Shown: one piece after another, positions 5,906-12,083 of the stretch
How the letters are laid out: each line of letters begins with the position of its first letter
Numbering within the stretch: the stretch's first letter is position 1
Assembly: GCA_019239815.1 (NCBI GenBank)
Contig: JAFAZL010000501.1
Span: 1 to 12,083, forward strand
Length of the DNA stretch: 12,083 bases
Direction of reading: 5' to 3'
DNA from: Acidobacteriota bacterium
Lineage (GTDB): Bacteria > Acidobacteriota > Terriglobia > Acidoferrales > UBA7541
Notes under the pieces: generated by a model
Told to the model about the DNA's origin: nothing
The model's input: only the letters and a program-made list of their open reading frames with translations
Databases searched by the model: none
Translations under genes and position numbers: made by a program

Positions 5906-6086
5906 GAATGGTTTCGATTTTGGATCGAGTGTAGAAACAACCTTCGCGAATCCAAGTCGCGGCGGAGTCTCCGACCAAAAAACTTACCCTGTGCATCTTC
6001 AAAGCGCACGCCGAGTTCGCGCGCATTCCGTTGTCGCCTGCCTCCGTCGCGACGTCGCCATATTCTTTGCTTACGTTTTGTGGTAT

Positions 6087-6099
6087 GTAGACGTCCTAC
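6087..6099. promoter_or_regulatory. Dyad upstream of padR
   Basis: GTAG-ACGTC-CTAC, an inverted repeat with 4-bp arms and a 5-nt centre, 31 bp before the PadR start. PadR-family repressors commonly bind such dyads at their own promoter. Autoregulation is inference from position and family. Confidence 0.3.
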
Positions 6100-6130
6100 T
6101 TAGGTGAGAGTGACGGAGGCGGGGCGCTGC

Positions 6131-6493
6131 ATGGGCAAGGCGAACTATCGGAGTCGGACGGAGATTTTGCAGGGGACGCTGGATCTGCTGATTTTGCAGA
6201 CGCTGGAGTGGGGGCCGCGGCACGGGTATGCGCTGAGCAAGGCGATTCGCACGAATTCGGGGGAGATCTTGCGGGTGGATACTGGGTCGCTATATCCGGC
6301 GCTGCATCGGCTGGAGCGGGCCGGATGGATTAAAGCGGAGTGGAAGCCGTCGGAAACGGGACCGCGGCTGCGCGTATATCAGCTGACGAGCAAAGGGAAG
6401 CAGCAGTTGCGGCGCGAAGTGTCTCGCTGGGAGCGGATTACGGCCGCGGTTGCGGGTGTGCTACGTCCGGCGGGGCGGGAGGTTGAGCCATGA
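6131..6493 (+). CDS. PadR-family regulator, acidobacterial ADOP-linked type
   Basis: A 120-residue winged-helix repressor. The pattern LQGTLDLLILQTLEWGPRHGYALSKAI at 13-39, GSLYPALHRLERAGWI at 52-67, and the wing with YQLTSKGKQQL are classic PadR features. The 'M-x-K...LQGTLDLLIL' opening and TxGSLYPALHRLE match the acidobacterial PadR subgroup that sits in front of orphan permeases. The ligand is unknown; these proteins usually repress their own operon. I start at ATG 6131, which has GGAGG 11 nt upstream. GTG 6104 in the same frame has no ribosome-binding site and would add nine residues. Its stop overlaps the permease start (ATGA, 6490-6493), so the two are translationally coupled. Gly codons are mostly GGG, as in the permease. 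Confidence 0.93.
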   Translation: MGKANYRSRTEILQGTLDLLILQTLEWGPRHGYALSKAIRTNSGEILRVDTGSLYPALHRLERAGWIKAEWKPSETGPRLRVYQLTSKGKQQLRREVSRWERITAAVAGVLRPAGREVEP

Positions 6494-9132
6494 ACTGGAG
6501 ATGGCTGCGGGGGAAGCGGAGAAATGAAGAGCTGAGCGAAGAGATTGATGCGCACCTGTGGGAGGCGGAGCGTGAAGAGCGTGAGGCAGGGAAGAGCGAA
6601 GAGGATGCGCGACACGCCGTACGACGCGAGTTTGGAAACGTGGCGATGGCGGAGGAGACGACCCGCGATCACTGGGGGATGCGCTGGCTGGATGATTTTC
6701 GGCAGGACTTGCGCGGCGGATTGCGGATGCTGCGGAGGAGTCCGGGGTTCACGGCGCTGGCGGCGCTTTGCCTGACGCTGGGGATTGGGGCGAATGCGGC
6801 GGTGTTCAGTTCGATGGAGGGCGTGTTGTTTCGGCCGTACCCGATGGTCGCGCATCAGGAGCGGTTGGTGGCGCTGTCGGGGACGGCGCGAGGCGAGAAC
6901 GGGCCGACGGGACTTTCGTGGCCGGACTTCGAGGACTTGCAGAGAAACAGCACGCTATTCGACGGAATGTTTGTCAGCAAAATCATGGGTACGACGCTGA
7001 ACCTGGGGAATCGGGCGGAGACGCTGCCGGGGAGCATCGTGTCGGCGAATTATTTCGATGAGATTGGTGTGCGGCCGACGCTGGGGCGGGGATTTACGAG
7101 TGGGGAAGATGCGGGGAGCAACGCGCATCCGGTGGTGGTGATCAGCTATGAGTTGTGGCAACGGATGTTCAAGGGCGATCCGGCGGTTGTAGGAAAGACT
7201 CAGCGGTTGAATGGAGTGATGCACACGATCGTGGGCGTTGCGCCGGAAGGATTTCGCGGCACGTTTGTGGGATGGGCGATGCAGTTCTGGGTGCCGGCTT
7301 CGATGGAGGAGACGTTCGAAGCGGGCGGATACAAATTGGCGGATCGGGACGCGCGATGGGTTGAGTCCTTTGCGCGGTTGAAGCCGGGCGTGACGCGGCA
7401 ACAGGCGCAACAGGAAGCGTCGGCGATCGCGGCGCGGCTGGCGGCGACCTATCCGGAGACGAATCGCGGGCGCGGGATGAAACTGTGGGCGCTGTGGCAG
7501 ACGCCGTTCAATCACGCGGGGTCGCTGTTGCCGACGCTGGAGCTGATGTTTGCGGTGGCGGTGTTTGTGCTGCTGATTGCGTGCGCGAACGTGGGGAATT
7601 TGCTGCTGATGCGGTCGTTTGGGCGGCGGCACGAGATGAGCGTGCGGGCTGCGCTGGGAGCAGGGCGGGGTCGTTTGCTGCGACAGATGCTGACCGAGGG
7701 ATTAATCTTGTCGGCGCTGGCGAGTTGCGGCGCGCTCGTGGTGGCGTATTGGAGCGAGCAGGCGTTGGTGCTGCTTTTCCCCACAGGCGCGGGAGTCTCG
7801 ATGTATCTGCCGGGAGCGCTGGACTGGCGCGTGCTTGGTGCGTGCGCGGTCGTAAGCGTGTTTACGACGCTGCTGCTGGGATTATTTCCGGCGGTGCAGG
7901 CGAGCAAGATCGATGTGGCCGCGGCGCTGAAGAACGAAATGGCGGGGGTGGTTGGCGGCGGGCGCGGAAAAGCGTGGGCGAGATCGAGTCTGGTGATCGT
8001 GCAGGTGTCGCTGAGTTTTTTGTTGTTGGTGGGAACGGGGTTGGTAGTGAAGAGTTTGCAGCGGCTTCGCGGTATCGATCCGGGATTTTCGACGAAAAAT
8101 GTGCTGGTGACTTCGCTGGCGCTGACCGGTGCGGGGTACGACGTTCCGCGCGCGAAGAGTTTCGACGACGAGTTGCTGCAGCGCGTGCGGGTGCTGCCGG
8201 GAGTGGAGTCGGCGGCATTGGCGCGACTGGCGCCGCTGGGCGTGAAGAGTTATTCGTCGAGCGAGATCGCGGTAGACGGTTATGTGCCGCCGCCGGGTGA
8301 GCACGAGACGTTGGAGTACAACGAGGTTGGGCCGGGCTATTTCGGAACGATCGGAATTCCGCTGGCAGCGGGGCGGGAGTTTGCGACGGCGGACGATGAG
8401 AATGCGGCGCTGGTTGCGGTGGTGAATGAAACGTTGGCGGCGAAATATTGGAAGGGAGCCGATCCGGTCGGGTCGCGCATGCAGGTGAAGGGGCGATGGT
8501 TGACGGTTGTCGGCGTGGCGAAGAATTCGAAGTACGGAAACGTGCGCGAGATACCGAAGGCGTTCTTTTATGTGCCGCTGCGACAGAATTTTGCGGTGTC
8601 GGCGACGCTGATTGTTCGAAGTGGGGCGAGTCCGCAGACGCTTTCGGCGGAAGTGGCGCGAGAGGTGAAGGCGCTGGATGCGGATCTGGCGCCGTATGAG
8701 TTGATCTCGATGGAGGAAGTGGTGCGCCGGGCGACGGAGACGCAGCAGGCGGCGGTGACGATGCTGGCCGCGCTGGGCGGGCTGGCGCTGTTGCTGGCGG
8801 CGATCGGGATTTATGCGGTGATGGCGTATGCGGTGTCGCAGAGCGCGCGGGAATTGGGGCTGAGGATGGCGTTGGGAGCGGGGCAATATGATTTGTTGCG
8901 GCTGGTGATGATGCGGGGAGTGATGCTGACGGCGGTGGGAGTTGCGGTTGGCGCGGCGGCGGGGCTCGGATTGACGCGGCTGATGGGGGATTTGTTGTAT
9001 CGGGTGAGCCCGCGCGATCCGGCGGCGTTTGGGTTGGCGTTTGTGGCGATGATGATTGTGGCGATGGCGGCGTGCGTTTTGCCGGCTTGGAGGGCGACGC
9101 AGGCGGATCCGATGCGGACGCTGAGGGAGTGA
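6490..9132 (+). CDS. ADOP-type orphan MacB/FtsX-like permease
   Basis: An 880-residue inner-membrane protein with two FtsX/MacB half-permeases in one chain. Residues 1-70 are a charged helical prefix (ELSEEIDAHLWEAEREE..., DARHAVRREFGN). TM1 is about 88-108, then a MacB-type periplasmic domain to about 345. TM2-TM4 lie near 350-375, 402-425 and 450-468, with the motif RRHEMSVRAALGAGRGRLLRQMLTEG. TM5 is about 500-520, a second periplasmic domain runs to about 745, and TM6-TM8 lie near 755-785, 803-830 and 845-868 with the repeated ARELGLRMALGAG motif. Family relatives work with an ATPase (MacB, LolCDE), but none is encoded here, as expected for the acidobacterial duplicated orphan permeases. 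Cargo unknown; efflux or envelope roles are guesses. It has a GGGAGG ribosome-binding site within padR. Confidence 0.93.
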   Translation: MNWRWLRGKRRNEELSEEIDAHLWEAEREEREAGKSEEDARHAVRREFGNVAMAEETTRDHWGMRWLDDFRQDLRGGLRMLRRSPGFTALAALCLTLGIGANAAVFSSMEGVLFRPYPMVAHQERLVALSGTARGENGPTGLSWPDFEDLQRNSTLFDGMFVSKIMGTTLNLGNRAETLPGSIVSANYFDEIGVRPTLGRGFTSGEDAGSNAHPVVVISYELWQRMFKGDPAVVGKTQRLNGVMHTIVGVAPEGFRGTFVGWAMQFWVPASMEETFEAGGYKLADRDARWVESFARLKPGVTRQQAQQEASAIAARLAATYPETNRGRGMKLWALWQTPFNHAGSLLPTLELMFAVAVFVLLIACANVGNLLLMRSFGRRHEMSVRAALGAGRGRLLRQMLTEGLILSALASCGALVVAYWSEQALVLLFPTGAGVSMYLPGALDWRVLGACAVVSVFTTLLLGLFPAVQASKIDVAAALKNEMAGVVGGGRGKAWARSSLVIVQVSLSFLLLVGTGLVVKSLQRLRGIDPGFSTKNVLVTSLALTGAGYDVPRAKSFDDELLQRVRVLPGVESAALARLAPLGVKSYSSSEIAVDGYVPPPGEHETLEYNEVGPGYFGTIGIPLAAGREFATADDENAALVAVVNETLAAKYWKGADPVGSRMQVKGRWLTVVGVAKNSKYGNVREIPKAFFYVPLRQNFAVSATLIVRSGASPQTLSAEVAREVKALDADLAPYELISMEEVVRRATETQQAAVTMLAALGGLALLLAAIGIYAVMAYAVSQSARELGLRMALGAGQYDLLRLVMMRGVMLTAVGVAVGAAAGLGLTRLMGDLLYRVSPRDPAAFGLAFVAMMIVAMAACVLPAWRATQADPMRTLRE

Positions 9133-9154
9133 GCGGTGACTGGGTGACGGTTTT

Positions 9155-10759
9155 TTAGTGTGCGAAGCGGCGGAAGAAGGAATCGGGGTTCCATTGGGGC
9201 CGCGCTTCTGTGTCGGCGATCGTGGTCAAGAGTTGGCGCAGGATTTCTTCATAGGTTGCAGCAGAAGCTTTGTCTACCGGTTGCGAGAGATCATCAGACG
9301 GAGCGTGGTAGCGCACTGTTAGCCATTCCTTGAAGATGGCTTCGTCGGTCGAGCCCGGATCGAAGCCGAGATCCAATTTTACGGACGGCACGCCGTGGCG
9401 AATAAAGCTGTACTGATCGCTGCGAATGAAAGCGTTGCGCAAAGGTTGCGGATCGGCTTGCACGCGCACTCCGTAAGCTTGCGCGGCATTGCGAGCGAGG
9501 TCGCCGAGGTTCGACTCCGCCAAGCCCTGCACCTTGAGAACTTTGATTGGAACGATCGGCAAAAACATGTCGATGTTCACGTCGGCGACGATCGATTTTT
9601 CCGGAACGGTCGGATGCGACGCGAAATATTTCGAGCCGAGTAGTCCTTTTTCTTCCCCACACACAACGACAAACAATAGCGAACGTTTTGGATGGGGCTG
9701 ATCTTTCCATGAAGCAGCGATTTCCATCAGCGCGGCGGTGCCGGAGGCGTTGTCCATTGCGCCGTTGTAAATTTTGTCGCCGTTGAGGGGCTCTCCGACG
9801 CCGACGTGATCGACGTGCGCGGAAAGAACTACGTATTCGTTCTTGAGTGTTGGGTCGCTGCCGGGAAGTTTACCGATCACGTTTGCGGACTCGACGTCTT
9901 TGGTCTTCACCGTCGCGTGCGCCTTCAGCGAAACCGCCAGTGGGAAACGCGGTAGTGGCTTCCTGTCTTTGCCGAGTGCGGCGATCTCGGCGAATGTGTG
10001 ACCCGAGCCGGCGAAGAGCTTTTCTGCGTTCGCTGGATTGAAGATCAATGCCAATTTCATTCCCGAAGTTTCGTCGAATTCTTTGCCGACCAGATCCATC
10101 GACGGATGCGTGCGGCTCAACGTGATGCGGGACCAAGGAATGTCCATGGACGCTGGATTCGGAATCGAAATCGCGCCGATGACGCCTGCTGCCTTGAGCG
10201 CTTTCCAGCGCTCCAAACCGGTCTGGTAGTGCGCCGACAGAGGCCCAGGCGTATCGGCGGTGGATCCACTCATGTACACGACAATTTTCCCCTTCACGTC
10301 CAGACCGGCCAGATCGTCGTAGTTCTGTTCGGGAATTTTGAGTCCGTAGCCGATGAAAACCAGCTTTGCGGTAATCGCATCCGGGGATAGATTCACGCGT
10401 GTCGAAAAGAACGCGTCGTCTCCCAGAACGAGCGGTTGCGCTTTGCCGCCCGAGATCAATGAGGCCGACGATTCGCCCTCAACGATTTCGCGAGAGACAA
10501 ATTTCACGGGCTGGTAGTAGCCGTCTGTGCCGGCGGGCTCGAGTCCGGCTTTCTTGAAATGATCGACTACGTAAGCTTCGGCTTTGCGCAACCCTTCGCT
10601 GCCAGTTTCGCGGCCTTCGAGATTGTCGTCGGCAAGGAATTGAACGTGCGCCCACCACGCGCTGCCGGAGAAGTGTTTTGCGGCGTCCTGAGCGAAAACT
10701 GTTGCTGTGAGGAGCAGAAGCGTTCCGAAGATAGATAGGAAAGCGAAGCGTCGATGCAT
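9155..10759 (-). CDS. Secreted M28-family zinc aminopeptidase with PA domain
   Basis: A 534-residue exported metallopeptidase. The signal peptide is MHRRFAFLSIFGTLLLLTATVFA, with a likely AQ cleavage near 23. Residues about 105-195 look like a PA (protease-associated) insert (KLVFIGYGL, DVKGKIVVYMSG, KALKAAGVIGAISI). The M28 core carries the two-zinc site: AHVDH (H315, D317), GAMDNASG (D336 bridging), CGEE (E369 catalytic, E370 ligand), NIDM (D397) and RYHAPSDD (H485). All are present, so the enzyme should be active, releasing N-terminal amino acids from peptides outside the cytoplasm. The start is ATG 10759, with GAGGG 8 nt upstream; a longer open frame to 11116 overlaps the RDD gene and would place 119 residues before the signal. 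Its 3' end is 22 bp from the permease stop, convergent. Confidence 0.93.
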   Translation of the reverse strand: MHRRFAFLSIFGTLLLLTATVFAQDAAKHFSGSAWWAHVQFLADDNLEGRETGSEGLRKAEAYVVDHFKKAGLEPAGTDGYYQPVKFVSREIVEGESSASLISGGKAQPLVLGDDAFFSTRVNLSPDAITAKLVFIGYGLKIPEQNYDDLAGLDVKGKIVVYMSGSTADTPGPLSAHYQTGLERWKALKAAGVIGAISIPNPASMDIPWSRITLSRTHPSMDLVGKEFDETSGMKLALIFNPANAEKLFAGSGHTFAEIAALGKDRKPLPRFPLAVSLKAHATVKTKDVESANVIGKLPGSDPTLKNEYVVLSAHVDHVGVGEPLNGDKIYNGAMDNASGTAALMEIAASWKDQPHPKRSLLFVVVCGEEKGLLGSKYFASHPTVPEKSIVADVNIDMFLPIVPIKVLKVQGLAESNLGDLARNAAQAYGVRVQADPQPLRNAFIRSDQYSFIRHGVPSVKLDLGFDPGSTDEAIFKEWLTVRYHAPSDDLSQPVDKASAATYEEILRQLLTTIADTEARPQWNPDSFFRRFAH

Positions 10760-10792
10760 TATCGGACCCTCGATTAGCTTGGTTGATCGCGC

Positions 10793-10822
10793 AGCATAGC
10801 AGGTTGAGTTGTGTTGGGCCAA
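10793..10822 (-). promoter_or_regulatory. Promoter of the M28 peptidase gene
   Basis: On the minus strand TTGGCC (10822-10817), an 18-nt spacer ending in TGC, then TATGCT (10798-10793), an extended -10. The predicted transcript start near 10786 gives a leader of about 27 nt holding the GAGGG ribosome-binding site. Confidence 0.45.
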
Positions 10823-10852
10823 TGAACCCAATGACGCTCCGATACGCTTGTA

Positions 10853-10881
10853 TTGACCCGCCGCAAAACGCCACGTAGGAT
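10853..10881 (+). promoter_or_regulatory. Promoter of the zinc-ribbon/RDD gene
   Basis: TTGACC (10853-10858, five of six), a 17-nt spacer, then TAGGAT (10876-10881, four of six). The leader to the GTG at 10946 would be about 58 nt. It is separate from, and back to back with, the peptidase promoter. Confidence 0.45.
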
Positions 10882-10945
10882 TCGCCAAGCAATCAGAAGA
10901 TCGGTATCGGCTGTTGGCAAACACCGTAATCGCAAAGGGGGTAAC

Positions 10946-11614
10946 GTGTTCTGTTCCAAGTGTGGGAGCAATCTGGCCGATGGCGCCACCTTTTGCAGCC
11001 GATGCGGAGCACAAACTGGACTGACGCCTGCGTTGGCTCCAGCCGGAGGTGGCGCGCCGTTGGCTACGCCGGGGCCCGCCAGCGTGGCTCCTCCTGGCTA
11101 TGTCGTCTCGGGGCAAGCCGTGTATGTTCAGCCGGTATCGCAGGTGATGTACGCCGGATTTTGGCTGCGCGTCCTAGCCTATTGCATCGACATGATTGTC
11201 TTGGGTGTTTTTGCGGTTCCTATCCTGATCGGTGGCGCCATGGCGCTGGGTATCGGTGGCATGATCGCGAGTCTCCCGCGCAATCAGGACCCGTTCGAGA
11301 ATGGAATGCCTCCCGCGTTTGCACTCTTCATCCTGCTTTGCGTGGGGGTGGGTCTCTTCGGTACGTGGCTTTATTTTGCGCTCCTCGAGAGCTCCGAGTG
11401 GCAGGGCACTGCGGGAAAGAGAGCCTTGGGCTTGATTGTCACTGACATGGCTGGGCAGCGCGTTACCTTCTTGCGGGCTACCGGTCGTCATTTTGCCAAG
11501 ATCGTGACCGGCCTCATTCCGCTATTTATCGGCTACATCATGGCCGGGTTTACGGAGAAACGGCAGGCACTGCACGACATGATCGCGAGCTGCCTGGTTC
11601 TGCGCCGGGGATAG
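10946..11614 (+). CDS. Zinc-ribbon plus RDD-domain membrane protein
   Basis: A 222-residue protein. The N-terminus is a double-CxxC zinc ribbon (C3, C6, C17, C20 in FCSKCGSNLADGATFCSRCG). A Pro/Ala/Gly-rich linker of about 45 residues follows, then an RDD membrane domain. The RDD domain begins YAGFWLRVLAYCID with R75 and D82. Hydrophobic helices lie near 78-105, 124-146 and 183-201; the domain carries GTAGKRALGL and ends with ALHDMIASCLVL. RDD proteins are poorly understood; some transport or exchange ions, others are scaffolds. The ribbon probably binds zinc on the cytoplasmic face. The start is GTG 10946 with AAAGGGGG about 3-4 nt upstream. The frame is open to ATG 10853, but that ATG overlaps the promoter and adds only Arg/Lys-rich non-family sequence. 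Confidence 0.9.
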   Translation: MFCSKCGSNLADGATFCSRCGAQTGLTPALAPAGGGAPLATPGPASVAPPGYVVSGQAVYVQPVSQVMYAGFWLRVLAYCIDMIVLGVFAVPILIGGAMALGIGGMIASLPRNQDPFENGMPPAFALFILLCVGVGLFGTWLYFALLESSEWQGTAGKRALGLIVTDMAGQRVTFLRATGRHFAKIVTGLIPLFIGYIMAGFTEKRQALHDMIASCLVLRRG

Positions 11615-11617
11615 CTG

Positions 11618-11642
11618 CGCTGCAGGGTGGCCCCCGCCAGCG
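11618..11642 (+). terminator. GC-rich hairpin after the RDD gene
   Basis: CGCTG (11618-11622) pairs with CAGCG (11638-11642), and inner GGG can pair with CCC, 3 bp after the stop codon. No U-tract follows, so intrinsic termination is uncertain. Confidence 0.35.
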
Positions 11643-11661
11643 AACTTCCTAAGCTACATTC

Positions 11662-11681
11662 CGAAATCCTCTACGATTTCG
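11662..11681. promoter_or_regulatory. Inverted repeat between the RDD and DUF4142 genes
   Basis: CGAAATC-CTCTAC-GATTTCG, seven perfect pairs around a 6-nt centre. It could be an operator for the downstream gene or a weak 3'-end hairpin of the upstream one; the sequence alone does not decide. Confidence 0.35.
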
Positions 11682-11767
11682 TTCTGCGTCTTTCTACAGA
11701 CATGTCTGGATGGTGCAAGTTCCCGGCGGCGGTATCGTTGCGTCACTCGCTCGCGAAAAGGAACGGA

Positions 11768-12083
11768 GTGTTTACGCGCAACTGGAACAATCCATGGGTA
11801 AAGGCGTCCTATGTGGCCGCCGTGACGACATTCTGCACTTTCTTGGGATGCTGGGCCGTGCTCGCTCACCAGGAATCTGCGTCAGCGGCAAAGCAGAGCA
11901 TCGTGAGTGACGCGCAGTTTGCGAAGAAAGCAGCGCAAGGCGGAATGGCTGAAGTTAAATTTGGCCAATTGGCTCAACAAAAGGGAACAGCGGTGTCGGT
12001 CAAGAAATTTGGTGCACGCATGGTGGAAGATCACACGAAGGCCGGTCAGGAATTGAAGGGCGTGGCGGAGCAGGAAAAGATCA
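11768..12083 (+). CDS. DUF4142-domain secreted protein, 3' end cut by window edge
   Basis: A partial gene open to the last base (105 residues seen). Residues 1-12 are polar, 13-33 hydrophobic (ASYVAAVTTFCTFLGCWAVLA), with a cleavage-like AHQ, so it should be exported. From about 48 the pattern DAQFAKKAAQGGMAEVKFGQLAQQKG...VKKFGARMVEDHTKAGQEL is the DUF4142 signature, a four-helix ferritin-like bundle often predicted to be periplasmic. H89 in the EDHT motif is the family's conserved histidine. Function of the family is not established. I start at GTG 11768 because AAGGA lies 5 nt upstream and the signal peptide then begins close to the N-terminus. An in-frame ATG at 11702 has no ribosome-binding site and would add 22 residues. 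The reading frame is closed by TAG at 11612, the upstream gene's own stop. Confidence 0.82.
   Translation, partial: MFTRNWNNPWVKASYVAAVTTFCTFLGCWAVLAHQESASAAKQSIVSDAQFAKKAAQGGMAEVKFGQLAQQKGTAVSVKKFGARMVEDHTKAGQELKGVAEQEKI

Noticed and set aside
5906..6130. Possible gene remnant between reductase and padR
   Set aside because: Minus-strand translation gives only short unrelated stretches; the CGGAG-T-CTCCG palindrome at 5963-5973 and a weak TCGAT/ATCGA hairpin at 5914-5928 have no U-tract or clear role.
6955..7632. 225-residue minus-strand open frame inside the permease
   Set aside because: Same compositional shadow (Arg, His, Gln, Pro-rich) and no ribosome-binding site.
7882..8886. 334-residue open frame antisense to the permease
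   Set aside because: Arg/His/Gln-rich low-complexity product, no family motifs; it is the shadow of G-rich codons in the permease.
9133..9156. T-run (9151-9156) between permease and peptidase as an intrinsic terminator
   Set aside because: The preceding GTGAC copies are direct, not inverted, so no stem forms.
1..12083. tRNA, rRNA, CRISPR array, insertion sequence or phage genes
   Set aside because: Scanned for T-loop-like motifs, regularly spaced repeats and transposase or integrase motifs; none found.

Overview
The window looks like a piece of an Acidobacteriota chromosome, probably from the Terriglobia/Koribacter-Solibacter side. The strongest evidence is a PadR-type regulator overlapping, in an ATGA junction, an 880-residue two-domain MacB/FtsX-like permease with no ABC ATPase nearby. 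That pair is the hallmark of the 'acidobacterial duplicated orphan permease' (ADOP) paralogues. A high-G+C background, a secreted M28 peptidase, a YVTN beta-propeller, a Tat-exported aldo/keto reductase and a DUF4142 protein all fit. No rRNA, tRNA, CRISPR array, phage gene or transposase is visible.

Layout, left to right. A minus-strand pair (four-helix membrane protein, then a cupin) diverges tightly from a plus-strand YfcE-type metallophosphoesterase. Next is a small plus-strand protein with a lysine-rich histone-H1-like half and a strongly acidic half. A gap of about 410 bp without a gene follows. A membrane-anchored single-haem cytochrome c (+) converges on a YjbR/MmcQ-like protein (-); their stop codons share a CTAG. 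A gap with an interspersed-repeat-like segment follows, then a secreted beta-propeller (-) that diverges from the Tat-exported aldo/keto reductase (+). Their 157-bp divergent region holds overlapping promoters, a dyad, and a four-unit heptamer tandem repeat. Then come padR-ADOP (+), an M28 zinc aminopeptidase (-) convergent with ADOP, a zinc-ribbon/RDD membrane protein (+) divergent from the peptidase, and the 5' part of a DUF4142 gene that runs off the right edge.

The genes do not form one pathway. Several products act outside the cytoplasm (cytochrome c, beta-propeller, reductase, peptidase, ADOP, DUF4142), and most units are monocistronic or two-gene operons. I do not see a clear new multi-gene system. 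The best leads are the bipolar lysine-rich/acidic protein, the divergent control region with its heptamer repeat, the promoter-to-start spacing suggesting leaderless mRNAs, and the markedly different glycine codon use of the padR-ADOP cassette.
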